From NCBI GenBank assembly GCA_947652115.1, contig OX393565.1, positions 6,110,881 through 6,174,880 on the forward strand: a stretch of 64,000 nt of DNA, written 5' to 3'. This stretch comes from Blastomussa wellsi. Taxonomy: Eukaryota > Cnidaria > Anthozoa > Scleractinia > Plerogyridae. Under the pieces are notes generated by a model. The model was not told the DNA's origin. It ran no database searches and saw only the letters and a program-made list of their open reading frames with translations. The position numbers and the translations under genes were made by a program. This document shows, piece after piece, positions 46,801 through 57,739 of the stretch (within the stretch, counting starts at the first letter, position 1; every line of letters starts with the position of its first letter).

Positions 46801-47995
46801 GTGAAATGGGAAACAACCGGACGAAACGTCCGGCCTCCGGCCTCAAACGAAAACCCTGCTCTTCCCCTGTTGGAGAAACTGTTTTGTGTTTTACTTTGCA
46901 GAAAAAAAAAGCCTGTACGGCAGTAGAACTCGTTTTCGTTCCATGTCGTTATGTTCAGAGAATTTTATCTCGTGTACACACTTCAGAGTATACCCTCAAA
47001 CAAAAGCCCGAACATTTTTGAAAAGTAAATTTCCATCGGAAAATAAGTCCCCATATATAAGCCCTCCCCGACAATGAACCCTACCGCCTATTTTCCCAAT
47101 TTTTCGGTTGTCAGAAGAATATTAACTGTGATATGGTTTGGGTCACGTGTTGCTTTACTTACTGCAAGTTATAATATTAAGTACAGCCGGGTATCTAATA
47201 TTCTAATTTGCGGCGAACTTATTTAATTTAAGACCTCAAAAGTTTAAGCGTCGATCAACTGTTGGGAATAAAACTGAAGTTTCTCAGGCTCATGTGTGAT
47301 GCAGAGTGTACGCCATAACCTCATTATTTATTCGGCAATGTTGGGCTTCTGTGTTTTACGGAATATCTTGAAATCGCTGTAAACTTAATCTGGACCAAGT
47401 TTTAACTAGGGTCTCATTCCACAGAAATAGAACCTACTCTGAGATTTTTGTCAAAATTTGCCGATCGATTGTTGGTGATATTGGAACTTTAATTTTAAAT
47501 TGAAAATGGGGATTCCCTCGGTAGTGTTGGAGCGACAGCACCTCACTTCAGTACACAGAAATTCCTCATGATAATGATTCATTCACGATTGCTTGCAAAT
47601 TCACGTTTCCGACGATTGCTTCTTTTTTATTTTCAACACTGGTAATTGATGTATATTTTTTGTACAGGAAGAAAGTTATTGCTCAATTCAAAACAAAAGG
47701 AAAAATTATACGTCACTGTACTCGTTTATGAGAAAATGAAGATTTGCTTACCCCGCAAAGATCAGCCATGTTTCAATGCGTCCGCGCGCTGATCGCGCTA
47801 TCGCGCGTGAAACTTTGCGCAGTAAAGATACACAATGCAAACACAGGCAATTACCTAAAGTGTTGCTTACCCTAGATTTTGTACATTTTTTTACAGCAAT
47901 ACAACTTTGTACACGAGTTCCGGGACTTGTACAAAGCTCACCTGGAAAATCAACGAAATTCTGTGGAAGCCGCACCAAGATCGCTTTCAAGATGA
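38155..47995 (+). CDS. CDKN3: Cyclin-dependent kinase inhibitor 3 (KAP)-like, P-loop Arg missing
   Basis: Nine exons: 38155-38166, 38258-38343, 39442-39500, 39796-39840, 40588-40651, 42201-42359, 42907-42938, 43563-43666, 47897-47995. All phases agree, giving 660 nt or 219 aa. The N terminus (DFDSSDDEEN), GCKYKD, DVFVFCSHREM, YLVDELNCAGFEVHHFP, CCEIIEQL, RQIRGQRAFQTVKQYNF and HEFRD track KAP, the dual-specificity phosphatase that dephosphorylates the activation-loop Thr of CDK2. The catalytic loop reads HCVSGLGIS: Cys143 is present, but the CX5R arginine is Ile149. The residue aligned with the general acid Asp is Glu113 (FPVEEGN). The protein may bind CDKs without phosphatase activity. The last intron is over 4 kb. 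All exons have normal splice sites, so decay to a pseudogene is not otherwise evident. Confidence 0.92.
38787..39066 (+). repeat. SINE family S1 copy (best preserved)
   Basis: The head gtgacctaatggtcagtgcg and B-box-like ttgagccctggcc are followed by ttcttgggcagaacac, cacccaggtgtataaatggg, ctagcatcccatcctg and atgctaaggaaaccgggat. It is in CDKN3 intron 2 and is the clearest plus-strand copy. Confidence 0.8.
40054..40296 (-). repeat. SINE family S1 copy (minus strand)
   Basis: It reads as S1 on the minus strand: gtggcctaatggttagtgcg at the 40270-40296 end, then the body through gggatgctagtcc. It is in CDKN3 intron 4. Confidence 0.8.
40667..40830. repeat. GAAT microsatellite, A-run and TA dinucleotide tract
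   Basis: gaatgaatgaatgaatgaat lies at about 40673-40696, and an A-run followed by tatatatata at about 40797-40828. Ordinary intronic simple repeats. Confidence 0.85.
41115..41430. mobile_element. Foldback element in CDKN3 intron 5
   Basis: The left arm acaaaatgacacccttaat..ttgttgccatagcaac is answered by gttgtcatagcaacagtattaagggtgtcattttgt on the right. No ORF. The boundary is approximate. Confidence 0.6.
42530..42830. repeat. Decayed foldback related to 10668-10857
   Basis: It contains gtaccccagggggtac, cagggtccgac, catgtcaggc and a C-run near gtcatgtatcat, in the same order as the element at 10668-10857 but longer and diverged. It lies in CDKN3 intron 6, just before exon 7. Confidence 0.5.
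43809..44040. mobile_element. MITE with TTACAGTCTTTC termini
   Basis: The left end ttacagtctttctcgtaaaa and right end ttttacaggaaagactgtaa are inverted, with inner arms ccgtgaacaccagaaat and ttctggtgttcacgg. It is in CDKN3 intron 8. Confidence 0.8.
44815..45180 (+). repeat. Two tandem-like copies of tRNA-derived SINE S3
   Basis: gagcgcccgcccggtgttcg followed by ggtcatgggttcgattcct occurs at 44829-44870 and again at 45097-45138. Both are followed within 90 bp by tcgtgtcatgttgataaatt. The second copy retains the A box (gtagctcagtggatgagcg). The stem-loop of the anticodon arm is atypical, so neither is called a tRNA gene. Confidence 0.7.
45846..46372 (+). repeat. Dispersed repeat R1, copy 2
   Basis: Homologous to 19525-20030, with an extra segment near 45935-46000. 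It ends next to the M5-like palindrome at 46379 and is in CDKN3 intron 8. Confidence 0.8.
46379..46610. mobile_element. M5-related palindromic element
   Basis: The ends cattctcgtctccagaggc and gcctctggggacgagaatg match the M5 termini. The interior differs, with gatccttttggtcagcacca and its inverted copy tggtgctgaccaaaaggatc. It is a subfamily of the elements at 33440 and 63005. Confidence 0.75.
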
Positions 47996-48031
47996 ATTGA
48001 AAATTAGTTGTCTAGAGTTGTATGATATACG

Positions 48032-48116
48032 TTACGTTGATATAAATTGTGTAATACATAAATAGAAATTGTGTAATACGTTAATAGAAATTGTGTGATA
48101 CGTTAATAGAAGTTGT
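48032..48116. repeat. Short minisatellite (aatagaaattgtgtaatacgtt)
   Basis: Three to four units of about 25 bp of the form aaattgtgtaatacgttaatag, with small changes, just downstream of the CDKN3 stop. Confidence 0.85.
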
Positions 48117-49555
48117 TAAAATTGTTTTTGTGTTTTAAAGGGACAGTGTCGGGTCTGATATATCGTGTTTCATAAGTAGGGCGTGGAGTCGCCATGAACT
48201 TGGTTTACTATCTTTAAAATGAAATGAAAAGAAAAACACTAAAATTGGTAAAACCAAAATACAAACTAAAATGAAAAATTATGTCACGTCTGTTGCAGAA
48301 AAAGATTCAAAATTTCTGATTTCTTCAATGGCATCCTGTTGCAAAATCGAATTTGACGAACTGTAGTCCACTTCAAATCTGTGCTTCTTCCCCCAAAATA
48401 CCTGTTCTTTACTCTGTAAAACCTTTATATCCAAATAATTTGTTTATTTCGGTCTCATTTGGCAATGTAATTTAGAAAAGAGGATTTTCGATAACCTGTC
48501 GGCACGCTGTCCCTTAAATGTTAGTAGTTATACACTAGGATATGAAATGTTTTAATTTACTCAGTGATCAGGAATTGTTGCGTTAACGATATGGCGATAC
48601 ATTTCAATAATCGTACTAGCTAGTTCGGTTGTCGCGTTACATACGTTCAAGAATCCCAGTCGCCGCGTTTTCAGTTATTAACCTCTGGTTATATTGGATC
48701 CCGCGGAAAGATTGAATTGAGAAAGAAAATGAACTTGAAATATAGGCTAAGGGTGACAAAAGAAATGTGAGTGAAGTTGTTATATTTTGTACATAAGTTT
48801 TGATACACACTGAGAATCCACACATCGTTTGCAACTTGTAATTTATCCGTAAGGGAGAATTGTTGGCAAAAGAAATAAACTTCAATGAATCTTTAACGAT
48901 CTCTGTCACTTCTTACTTACGATTTTTGCCTGGTACCCAGGCAGCCATTTTTCGACTGAGTTGCAAGGTACTATAGGAAGGGTATCCCATGATTTTTGCG
49001 CGTTCTGTGAAGTTCTCATCACGATGTGTCCCCAATCTCGTTCCCAGAGTCCACGGGCTCCACGGTCAGCGGTACCATGGAGCCATGAAATTTGATGTGT
49101 CCCCAGGGATTGCTGCCGTGATAGCCTCCCACGCAGGGGAGTGTGGGAGGCTACTGCAGTGACGTCTGTACTCCAGTTATGTCTGACGTCATAAATCCTT
49201 TGAATTATACCGCCTTGCCAAAGCGATCCCCTCTGTTAACTATTTGTGAACATTCCGGGAAAGAATAGGTTAATGGAAAGAGCAAGGGAAATGCGTTTTC
49301 TTGTTGGTACAACACCAAAAAAAATCAAAGTGTGGTAGAATTTGCGAGTTCCGATCTGATTTTGAATTGCTGATTGTTATTTATGTTCAAATCCTTGCAA
49401 CAAATTCCTTTTGACTTGCCGACCTGCTAAATTGCTACGTCAGAAAGTTCTCATCGCATTGGGCAGAACTGTCAATTAAAACTGTGAAAAATCAGTCGCT
49501 CGAAATTACGGTCCTTTCAGTTTGCTTTATGGTCGAGTGTCATTAATTGAACGAA
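48117..49555. other. Intergenic DNA between CDKN3 and the 49556 ORF
   Basis: No gene is supported. A short inverted pair (ggtaccatggagcc near 49071, and gatagcctcccacgc with its complement gtgtgggaggcta near 49117-49153) suggests small foldback remnants. Confidence 0.4.
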
Positions 49556-50191
49556 ATGGGATCATTCAGTACGAAGGTGCTTTCAACGCGCGATGGAGGC
49601 AAGCATCATAAGGTGTCCGAGACAGAAATGGACTCAAGTGAAACGGCAGAAAATTCAACAGCCAAGCTCAACGATACAGCGAGCGAAGGCAATCCAGACA
49701 ACGCCACGAGCGGAAATCAAGAGGACAACGGCCCACCGAGACAACGACAGTCCTTTTCGTGGTTGGTAGACACGCCAGTTGTTTTGACCACCACTGGAAA
49801 AGAACAGAAAGGGAAGGCGAAAAAACGCGGCGAAAGGAGAGAAAAGGCGAACAGCATGCTGAAATACACTAATGAAAAGTACCTCAAATCTTGCCAACAA
49901 CTTTCAGAGATTCCGCCATCGTATTCAGAACGACAGCCCCAGTTCACGGATGCGCCGTCTAGTTCATCTCCGTCTTCGTCAGTTAACCACAACAAGTATT
50001 CCACATTTGATGATGGCAAAGAGTTAGGGGAAACAAGCAAGGAGAAGTCGAAAAAAGCCCACCAGCAAAGTCCAAACCTTGGAAGGCGGGGTGTCGTTCC
50101 ATCGACAAGTGGTTTTCGACCCGGCTTTGGGGCGGACGGAAAGCAGATTTCTCACTCTTCTACGAGCAACTCAAAAGTTGGAGGTAGATGA
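49556..50191 (+). CDS. Hypothetical intronless protein with myristoylation-type N terminus
   Basis: An open frame of 211 aa starting at ATG 49556. The longer frame from 49547 needs a TTG start. The N terminus MGSFSTKV has Gly2, Thr6 and Lys7, which fits the N-myristoylation consensus. The rest is hydrophilic and low complexity: acidic and Ser/Thr-rich to about residue 65, then SFSWLVDTPVV, a basic block (GKEQKGKAKKRGERREKA) that could bind acidic lipids or act as a nuclear signal, EIPPSYSE, a Ser-rich run, and a basic C terminus. Composition and codon use are protein-like, without repeats or stops. I do not recognise the family. A lipid-anchored, intrinsically disordered cytoplasmic protein would be inference. 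It may be a terminal exon or a single-exon gene. Confidence 0.6.
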   Translation: MGSFSTKVLSTRDGGKHHKVSETEMDSSETAENSTAKLNDTASEGNPDNATSGNQEDNGPPRQRQSFSWLVDTPVVLTTTGKEQKGKAKKRGERREKANSMLKYTNEKYLKSCQQLSEIPPSYSERQPQFTDAPSSSSPSSSVNHNKYSTFDDGKELGETSKEKSKKAHQQSPNLGRRGVVPSTSGFRPGFGADGKQISHSSTSNSKVGGR

Positions 50192-50660
50192 GAGCGAGAA
50201 CGCAACGCTCAAACTCTTTTAAAACCGCCCATTCAGGTACTCCAGTGAATAATGAGTATTCTTGTTACGTTTTAAGTGGGCCACTTGTTCGAATACATTT
50301 ATCTTTTCAATTTACGTTCGATTTGTTGGTTAAATGTTTCATCTTTCTGTTGTTTATATAATTATATCAAGAGGTAAAAAAAATCTTTATGTTTTACTAC
50401 GAATGCCATAGTATTTCTGCGGTAAGAAAGCTAAAAGAAAATATAAAAAACATTGACGTTTTTACTAAAAATACTAAACGAAAGACCCAGAAACTATTTG
50501 ACGAGAAAAAAGTAAAGAGGACGAACAATCTTTTCTGGGCAAATTTTTAAATTTGAACTTAAGGTGGCTCATCTCAATTTTTGAGAACAACACCAACCCA
50601 ACTTTAAAAAGCTAATACTTCACTATCTTGGGTCGGTCGGGCAGGATTTTTGGTACATTT
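50192..50660. other. Downstream of the 49556 ORF
   Basis: AT-rich DNA with no recognisable gene. It leads into the inverted-repeat sequence interrupted by the BEL element. Confidence 0.4.
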
Positions 50661-50718
50661 ACCAGAGATTGAATAATGTTTCCAAAAATGTAGATTTCGT
50701 TGGCATCGGTGTTACCAT
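50661..50718. repeat. Left arm of an inverted repeat split by the BEL element
   Basis: This arm (ccagagattgaataatgttt .. ggcatcggtgttaccat) is the reverse complement of 57223-57282. The two arms belong to one older foldback element. The BEL/Pao insertion landed at the inner edge of its right arm. Confidence 0.85.
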
Positions 50719-51306
50719 AGCAACGAAACAATGACGTCATGGTTTCTGAAAATCGACATTTTTCTCGATATCGAGACCTAAACTTTTAAAACGAAGCAAC
50801 ATCCCTTGTAGTAGACATGTAGGTCTTCAACACTGCAAAGTTTGAAAAATTCTATGAGAGCGTTTTTGATTAAAAGCGAGTTGAATATTTTGAAGTCAAA
50901 ATTTAAAAGTTCCACTCAGTATCTGTTAGTTCGTTGATTCCAGCGACTTCCTGCAGATTGAAACAATGTCCTTTCCATGTTTTATACCTTTGGTATAGAA
51001 CAACTTTCCTGAAAGGCTTCGTCTAGTTTGCTCCCCTAGATCTCTCTCTGTGAACTCAAAAGTAATGTCTTTAATATTCACATTTTTTTCATAGAAGGAA
51101 CGCCTTTGATATGGGAGCGTCCATGAAAAAACTAGTAGATAGAATTTTTTTAAAATCTCTAGATCGAAAGTATAACATGTTGTGCTTTCCCTGAAAATTT
51201 CAAAGGCACTGGACTATTTTAAGAGTGCGAAATAATTATAAAAATATAGGGTACCTTTGCATTTGTTACGGAAAGTTTCGTTATCGTATTTTTTGTTGAC
51301 TATGGT

Positions 51307-51565
51307 TGTACCGAAAATGTGCGCGGTACACTCTCACTCACTCTCTCACGATTGATTCCACTGATTCCACACCACGAATATGTATTTTAGCCTCTTTAAT
51401 GTCGATGTCCACTCCTTGATATTTTCCTATTCGATTTACATTGTGCCATGATCAAAAAAAAAACTCTCTCCGATTACAACTGTCAATCAAGATAATCACT
51501 TAATAAAAACCACAGATACAAATGTCTCTTCCGGTCCTAATTATTAAGTCACCGATTTCCGGTCA
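51307..51565 (-). repeat. 3' LTR of the BEL/Pao element
   Basis: Starts tgtaccgaaaatgtgcgcgg and ends gatttccggtca. I found no difference from 56964-57222, including the A10 run. Confidence 0.95.
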
Positions 51566-51588
51566 CACTCCCCTAAAAATTAACGTTC

Positions 51589-54500
51589 TTAATTTTTACT
51601 ACTCAGAACGCAAAGTTCAATCAAGTGTAGAATCGCTGTCTGCAATGAGCTTGATTTTCGCTCTCGCGTCGTCAGCTGCTTTCCTCTTTGTACACTCCTG
51701 ATTGGCTCTTGGTTCTCACTTTCGTCTTCCTCTGCCGGTTCCTTGCTGCAGCTCCTTATTTCAAGGGGGCACACGAGTTGAAGTGGGCGTCGGATTCTGT
51801 TCCCGTGGTGAAGTAAGACAACTCCCCTCACAACACCATCTCTCCCCTTGACTAGTTGGATCACTTTTCCTTTTTTCCACTCGCCTCGGTTTCTGCTCTC
51901 TCCTACCACTAGTACTATCTCTCCAATCTCAGGTACTTGTTGCTTGTCCTTTCTGTTCACTCTGTGCGCTTCCATCAAACTGTGGATATACTCCTTCTGC
52001 CACCGGTTCCATGCGTGTTCTCTGGCATTCTTCAGGCGTCGGTATAGCTTGGTGACTTCCTCCTCTTCAATCTCAATATCCTCCAAGTCATAAGCGTTTT
52101 GGCCCCACATGAGTGTGTTTGGCGTCAAGGTTTGTGGTTGGCCCTCATCACATTCAACGTACGTCAGGGGTCGATTGTTGAGATGCTTCTCGATGTCCAT
52201 GATCACCACTTCAAGTTGTTGAAAGGTAAGGTGTGTGTTTCCTAGCGTTTTGTACGCCGTCTTCTTGACTTCCTTGATGAGCCTTTCGTACATGCCTCCC
52301 CACCATGGAGACTTGGAGAGGTTGAACTGCCATGTAATCTCTTGCTGTGCAAGGAAATCTTGCAACTTCTCACTTTTGCGAATCCTTTTGATCCATGTTG
52401 CCGTTGTCTTGAATGTCGCAGCGTTGTCTGAAATGATGCGCTCAGGTCTTGTTCGTCTTGTTATGAAGGCGTTTAGCTTCCTTTGGAATTCTTCGGCTGT
52501 CTGGCTTTTGGTAAGTTCCAGGTGAACTGCTCTCGATGTGGCACATGTGAAGATAAGTACATATGCCTTCTCCTCCTTCGTCTTTCCTTCTTTGCATTTC
52601 AGCGGTCCGGCAAAGTCTACACCCACGTACTGGAAAGGGCGACTGACATTAGTACGAAACTCCGGAAGGGCGGAAGTAGTTGGCGCTCCGTACGGTTTGG
52701 TGGCGAACACCTTGCACACGTTGCAGTCGCGAATTTCCTTCTTCACCAGGGTGCGGAGTCGAGGTATCCACCATTCTTCCCTCGAGGTCGCCATTGTGTT
52801 GGCCACACCCAAGTGCTGTATTTGGGTATGAACGTGCTGGATAAGCTTTCGAGTCAACTGTGTATCTTCTAGGTAGACTGGATGGTATCCTTGGATTCTC
52901 CCATTGCATTTGAGGAGGTTCGTCTCCTTATCTCTGACTAACTCCCACCCAGGCCTCTTCAAGTCGTCTGGTATCCCTCTTTGTGCTCTTTCCACCCAGC
53001 GTCGTTTGGCTTCTGCGAGTTCTTCGGTACCCAATGGGCCTGACATCTTCTTGCCTTTCTTTGATTTGGCGCGGCAGTTGGTGTTGAACCTCAGCGCCCA
53101 GGCAGTGATCCGCAGTGTTTTCCAATACGTGTTTCGCGAGAGTAGTTCGCCCCACTCATCTGTCTCTCGGTCTTCTGTACTGCCTGCTTCCTGTTCCTTG
53201 GTCTTGGCTGGCACTTCCTCCCTTGTGTACGCCACAATATCCTTCAGTGGCCTCTCTTCCTCTTGTGTCTTAGGTGTGCAATTAAGGATTGGCTGGGGTG
53301 GCCAGTCCTCCCTTGTCAGTAGCCAGCTCGGTCCTTCATACCATTCGTTCTCTTCCATCTTGGTCAGGGGTGCGCCTCTACTTCCCAGATCAGCGAGGTT
53401 TCGTTCTGTGGGGCAATACTTCCATTGGATTTCGATTTCTTCCGTTATCTGGGCCATTTTCCGCACTCTGTTTTCGACGAACACCTTCCAGGACTTTCCG
53501 GGATTTAAGATCCAGTACAAGGCCACCATGCTGTCCATCCAGATCGTGATGTCTGACAGTGGCCATCCTCGCAGGGCATTGTGGACATTCTTTGCCAAGT
53601 TCGCCGCCATTTGACCACTGATCAGTTCCAATCTTGCTATGGTAGTGTCTCGCTTGGAGATTCTTGATTTCGATGTAAGAAGGCCCTTGACCATGCCTGC
53701 ACTGTGTTCTACGACTGCTATTGCGGCAGCACAACAGGCCAGATTGCTTGCATCAGCGAATATGTGAATGTGTACTGTTTTGGCCTTCGGTACGTTCCTC
53801 ATGATGCTTCTTGGCACCGTCACGCTCTTTAACTGTTTCGCCCACTTGGTCCACTGTTTCTCTAGGGGTTCTGAAATCTTTCCATTCCATCCGTTCTTTT
53901 CGTCACACGCTTCTCTGTAGATCCGCTTCCCCTCCACAGTAGTCGGTGACAATAGGCCAAGAGGGTCGTAAATGCTGCCCAAATGGCTGAGAATCGTTTT
54001 CTTGGTAACGTGTTCTTCTTCAGCATGTTGTCGCATGGTAACTTCTATGGTGTCGTTTTGTTTGTCCCATCCGAGTCCTAGGATTTTGCTTGGATTGGCC
54101 ATCCCGTCACTCTCTAGCTCTTGAAGGTTGGACTCCCATTTGTGTACTGGAAATCTTGCCTCTTCCAATATCTGGGTGGCTTCCGACTTGAATTTGTCCA
54201 ACTCTTCTGACCCGTGACCAGTTTTCATAAGGTTGTCCACATAGGTGTTTTCTCGTAGCGCTTGAACTGTTTCTTTAAACTCTTCTGTTTGTACGCTGCA
54301 GTGATGATGAAGGGTGGCTCCTAGTATGAATGGGCTTGCCTCTGCTCCGAAAGGTACTCGCGTGAACCGGTAGTGTTCTTCTCGTCCATCTTTCTTGAAA
54401 AGGAAGCGGAATGCATCCCTGTCTTCTTCCTTTATTCCAACTTGTAGAAACGCCTTTTCTATGTCCCCGAGTAGGATATCTTTCGACATTCGCGCTCTAA

Positions 54501-56889
54501 TCAGTATGTCCCACATGAGAGGCTGTAAGGGCGGTCCTCTGTACATGCAGTCATTGATACTGTTCGCGAGATAGTGTGGTTTGGCGCTTGCATCGAACAC
54601 CATTCTGACCTTTGTTGTAGCCGCATCCTCTCTTATTACTGGTTTGTGTGGCATGTAGAACACGCGCTCCCCTGTTGGAAGCTCAGGAACCTTTTCAATA
54701 ACTCCGGTTTCTTCCTGGGTCGCGATGATCTTCTCGTACTCTTCTTTAAGCTTCGTGTTCTGCTCCAGCTTCCTCTCCACTCTTTGAAGGCGTTGTCTGC
54801 TCTGTACTTCATTGGTCTCTGCTAATTTCCGTCCTGGTATCCAAGGAACATTCACTTCGTACCTCCCATCTTCTTTTCTGGAAATGTTCTCTATGAATTC
54901 TTTGTGTACGTCCAGCTGAGAGCTCTCTCCCCGGTCTTCCACTCCTAACACGTCCAGGCTATACAACTGTTCATAGTCGCTCACTTCTCTTGTGTACAGG
55001 CATCCGTCTGTTGCACGATCACCGCCATGAACGACCCACCCAAAGGTCGTCCCTTCGACTATCGGCTCCCCAGGTTTCCCCTTAAACACCTCTTCTGTCT
55101 TGATTCGGCAGTACGTACTGTCTCCCAGGATCACATGGATTGTGTAGTCATCTCCCGTGCTCTTGTAGAATCGTTTGTCCTTTGTGTGCTCGTACTTCCA
55201 TTTCAGGGTGTTTAGGTCTGTTCTTCTGATAGTCGTGAAGTCTGCCATCTTAGCTCCAGTGACTTCGATCCGTTCTCTCGCCTGTCCATCCACTGAATCC
55301 ATGGTTAGGTCGAAGATAGGCATGCACTGTTTCTGTGTTCCGCTTAACGTTACAATTTGCCGAGTTTCATGACGTACTGGGTTTAGCTTAAGCCTTTTGA
55401 TTGCTTCTGCTGAGATGAAGTTCCTGCCGGATCCTGTGTCAAGGTACGCCCATAGTGTGGTTCCATTGATCTTAACGGGGATAATAGCTGGGAGTGTCTC
55501 CTCGGCGGATGGCGTGTACACGGTGAGTACAGGATTCTCGTTTCTGTCGCAGATGCTAGTGTGGTGTCTCCCTTTGCACTTGAAACAGCCACGGCTTCGG
55601 CAATGATGGCCAATGTGTCCTCCTCTTCCACAGTTGTAGCACAATCGGTTATCCGTTAGAAACTTCCTCCTGCTCTCCAGTGTCTTGTACGTTTCACAAC
55701 GGTCTCCCCAGTGTCCCTTTTTGCAGTAGAAACAGACGGGTGTGGATTTCGTTTGATCTGATTGCTGGTTCTCCTCTCCTTCTGCAGCATACCAAAGTCT
55801 CTCTCTCTTGTTGTTGTCTCGGACGGTTCCTGGCTGTTCTTCCATTCTGTTCCTTTTCAGCCACCCCTGTAGGTTGTTTATCAGATGCTCCATTCTCCAG
55901 CTTTCCCAGTTGTCGTCAGTCCGTACCAAGTCAGGCTTCACGTGGGGTAGCTTGTTAAGCGTAGAGATAACAAAACCTTGCAACATTTCTGCCTCTCCCA
56001 TCGTTATCAACGCGTCATAATTTCTGCTGAGATTTTCATAAAATTCTTGAATTCTTGTAAAGTGGGTTCCTCTTACGCTTGGAAGATTGACGATTTCTTG
56101 TACGTGTGCATTAACCACTAGCTTGTTTTGACCATACTCGGTCTTCAATCGTTCCCATGCTATTTTGTACCCGATCTCGCTGGGTTTGAGATTTCCGATT
56201 TTCCCACGCACTGCAGGGGTAACCATCTCCAAAAGATAGCCGAATTTTTCTTCTGGACTTATCGGTTTCACATGGACTTGCGTGACGAACATATTTTCAA
56301 ACCGCACCCAGTCGGTGGGCGTTCCCTTGAATGGCGTAATCTTTAATTTCGGTAGTTTAGCGCTTGTAGCACGGGCGTTTGTTTCGATTTCCAGCTTTTT
56401 CTTTGCCATATCCAACTCCGCCTCGAGTTTCTCTTGTAAACACTGCCGCTCGTATTCCTGTTGTCGTTCGCGAAACTCGATCAATCGCCGTTCGTCTTCC
56501 ATTTGTTGTTCACGCCTTGTGCCTTCTTTCCGCCGTTCGCTTTCCTCGCTTTGTTGTTCCTGTTTGTTCTTTAAGGTTCTTGCAAGCTTTTCCTTGTCCT
56601 CAACCAATACAGCGTACTTGGATCTGACCTCTTTTTTCCACTGTCTCACCGAGCGAGATGACAAACCACGATCAATTTTCAATTCCTCTGTTTGCGCAAC
56701 AAGATCCGATAACTTGGCGATGAGTTTTCCTGCCCTTTTGTCGGCGATTTCCATCTCTATGTAATCTCCAACTTGAATCATTTCATCTGTTTCCTCCAAA
56801 AAGTATTTTAGTTTGTTGATTTCCTTGTCTATGTCCTTTTCCAGGCGCTGTTCGTCTTCGCTTGGGCCCTCGGTCTCCGGATCACTCAT
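51589..56889 (-). CDS. BEL/Pao gag-pol polyprotein
   Basis: 1766 aa from the Met at 56889 (MSDPETEG). The open frame reaches 56994, inside the LTR, but the internal Met is the likelier start. Approximate order counted from 56994: acidic coiled coil with a long charged helix (45-210); gag-like region (215-390, [21 protein letters not shown]); three zinc knuckles (421-482: [40 protein letters not shown]); retropepsin ([11 protein letters not shown], about 519); reverse transcriptase with DIEKAFLQ and YVDN; RNase H with FADAS, LELISGQ and IWMDS; integrase with an HHCC zinc site and DDE residues in VDFAGP, SDNAATF and MYERLIKE; and a C-terminal domain with [12 protein letters not shown]. Each enzyme motif is present without a stop. 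YVDN in place of the retroviral YxDD motif is visible. Whether it is active is inference. Confidence 0.95.
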   Translation of the reverse strand: MSDPETEGPSEDEQRLEKDIDKEINKLKYFLEETDEMIQVGDYIEMEIADKRAGKLIAKLSDLVAQTEELKIDRGLSSRSVRQWKKEVRSKYAVLVEDKEKLARTLKNKQEQQSEESERRKEGTRREQQMEDERRLIEFRERQQEYERQCLQEKLEAELDMAKKKLEIETNARATSAKLPKLKITPFKGTPTDWVRFENMFVTQVHVKPISPEEKFGYLLEMVTPAVRGKIGNLKPSEIGYKIAWERLKTEYGQNKLVVNAHVQEIVNLPSVRGTHFTRIQEFYENLSRNYDALITMGEAEMLQGFVISTLNKLPHVKPDLVRTDDNWESWRMEHLINNLQGWLKRNRMEEQPGTVRDNNKRERLWYAAEGEENQQSDQTKSTPVCFYCKKGHWGDRCETYKTLESRRKFLTDNRLCYNCGRGGHIGHHCRSRGCFKCKGRHHTSICDRNENPVLTVYTPSAEETLPAIIPVKINGTTLWAYLDTGSGRNFISAEAIKRLKLNPVRHETRQIVTLSGTQKQCMPIFDLTMDSVDGQARERIEVTGAKMADFTTIRRTDLNTLKWKYEHTKDKRFYKSTGDDYTIHVILGDSTYCRIKTEEVFKGKPGEPIVEGTTFGWVVHGGDRATDGCLYTREVSDYEQLYSLDVLGVEDRGESSQLDVHKEFIENISRKEDGRYEVNVPWIPGRKLAETNEVQSRQRLQRVERKLEQNTKLKEEYEKIIATQEETGVIEKVPELPTGERVFYMPHKPVIREDAATTKVRMVFDASAKPHYLANSINDCMYRGPPLQPLMWDILIRARMSKDILLGDIEKAFLQVGIKEEDRDAFRFLFKKDGREEHYRFTRVPFGAEASPFILGATLHHHCSVQTEEFKETVQALRENTYVDNLMKTGHGSEELDKFKSEATQILEEARFPVHKWESNLQELESDGMANPSKILGLGWDKQNDTIEVTMRQHAEEEHVTKKTILSHLGSIYDPLGLLSPTTVEGKRIYREACDEKNGWNGKISEPLEKQWTKWAKQLKSVTVPRSIMRNVPKAKTVHIHIFADASNLACCAAAIAVVEHSAGMVKGLLTSKSRISKRDTTIARLELISGQMAANLAKNVHNALRGWPLSDITIWMDSMVALYWILNPGKSWKVFVENRVRKMAQITEEIEIQWKYCPTERNLADLGSRGAPLTKMEENEWYEGPSWLLTREDWPPQPILNCTPKTQEEERPLKDIVAYTREEVPAKTKEQEAGSTEDRETDEWGELLSRNTYWKTLRITAWALRFNTNCRAKSKKGKKMSGPLGTEELAEAKRRWVERAQRGIPDDLKRPGWELVRDKETNLLKCNGRIQGYHPVYLEDTQLTRKLIQHVHTQIQHLGVANTMATSREEWWIPRLRTLVKKEIRDCNVCKVFATKPYGAPTTSALPEFRTNVSRPFQYVGVDFAGPLKCKEGKTKEEKAYVLIFTCATSRAVHLELTKSQTAEEFQRKLNAFITRRTRPERIISDNAATFKTTATWIKRIRKSEKLQDFLAQQEITWQFNLSKSPWWGGMYERLIKEVKKTAYKTLGNTHLTFQQLEVVIMDIEKHLNNRPLTYVECDEGQPQTLTPNTLMWGQNAYDLEDIEIEEEEVTKLYRRLKNAREHAWNRWQKEYIHSLMEAHRVNRKDKQQVPEIGEIVLVVGESRNRGEWKKGKVIQLVKGRDGVVRGVVLLHHGNRIRRPLQLVCPLEIRSCSKEPAEEDESENQEPIRSVQRGKQLTTRERKSSSLQTAILHLIELCVLSSKN

Positions 56890-56963
56890 GTTTGCTTGCC
56901 TCGTGTTGTTGTACACAAATGTTTCCTCGATAACAGTTCCGATCCTGGTCTCGGCACCACAAA

Positions 56964-57222
56964 TGTACCGAAAATGTGCGCGGTACACTCTCACTCACTC
57001 TCTCACGATTGATTCCACTGATTCCACACCACGAATATGTATTTTAGCCTCTTTAATGTCGATGTCCACTCCTTGATATTTTCCTATTCGATTTACATTG
57101 TGCCATGATCAAAAAAAAAACTCTCTCCGATTACAACTGTCAATCAAGATAATCACTTAATAAAAACCACAGATACAAATGTCTCTTCCGGTCCTAATTA
57201 TTAAGTCACCGATTTCCGGTCA
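56964..57222 (-). repeat. 5' LTR of the BEL/Pao element
   Basis: Same 259-bp sequence as the 3' LTR. On the minus strand it should carry the promoter of the element. Confidence 0.95.
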
Positions 57223-57282
57223 ATGGTAACACCGATGCCAATGAAATCTACATTTTTGGAAACATTATTCAATCTCTGGTAG
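57223..57282. repeat. Right arm of the inverted repeat split by the BEL element
   Basis: Reverse complement of 50661-50718. Its first five bases are the right copy of the ATGGT duplication. Confidence 0.85.
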
Positions 57283-57739
57283 GGACCAAGTGATGTTTCT
57301 CTACCGCGTTTAGCGTTATACGTGGTTCAATTCTACTTGTTACCACCCCCCCGCCCCCCGGGCACATCTCGAGAATTTGCCATTTTTTCTTATTTAGCGG
57401 TCTATTCCGCACCCCCGGGACTCCTCGTCGACCGTGATTTCTTTGTCACTCTGGAGTTTTACATTAAAGATGCGACGATTTGAAACCTCTTGTGAAATTT
57501 TTTATTATTATTATTATGTTACGTGTTCCAGGACTCAGTTAATGATCGGTACAAATTAGAATTTTGAAGTAAATTGCTTTCGTGAAAGAAAAATGTTCTT
57601 TTTGTGCGTCTTTCAGTGGTTTGATTACATATTAAAGTTAATATTGACCACAGACTGAAACCGTCTCAGAAGGAATGGCTATCCGTAAAAGAAGGAACGA
57701 AGAATCAGGAAATGAGGAGCGAGGAACGAGGAACTGGGA

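Larger units (their letters stand above)
51302..57227 (-). mobile_element. Complete BEL/Pao LTR retrotransposon with ATGGT target duplication
   Basis: Two 259-bp LTRs (51307-51565 and 56964-57222) read TG...CA and appear identical base for base by eye. The 5-bp duplication ATGGT is at 51302-51306 and 57223-57227. The element is transcribed on the minus strand. Just inside the 5' LTR is a primer-binding-site candidate (tggtgccgagaccagg), and next to the 3' LTR is a purine tract (aggggagtg). One uninterrupted gag-pol frame fills the interior, and no env frame is seen. Identical LTRs and an open frame imply a very recent insertion. Confidence 0.95.

Noticed and set aside
52904..53614. Plus-strand ORFs inside the BEL element (for example 236 codons)
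   Set aside because: They are antisense shadows of the intact minus-strand pol frame.
56890..56994. Extended start of the BEL polyprotein at 56994
   Set aside because: The first residues are encoded by the LTR and primer-binding region. The Met at 56889 begins the family-like acidic gag region.
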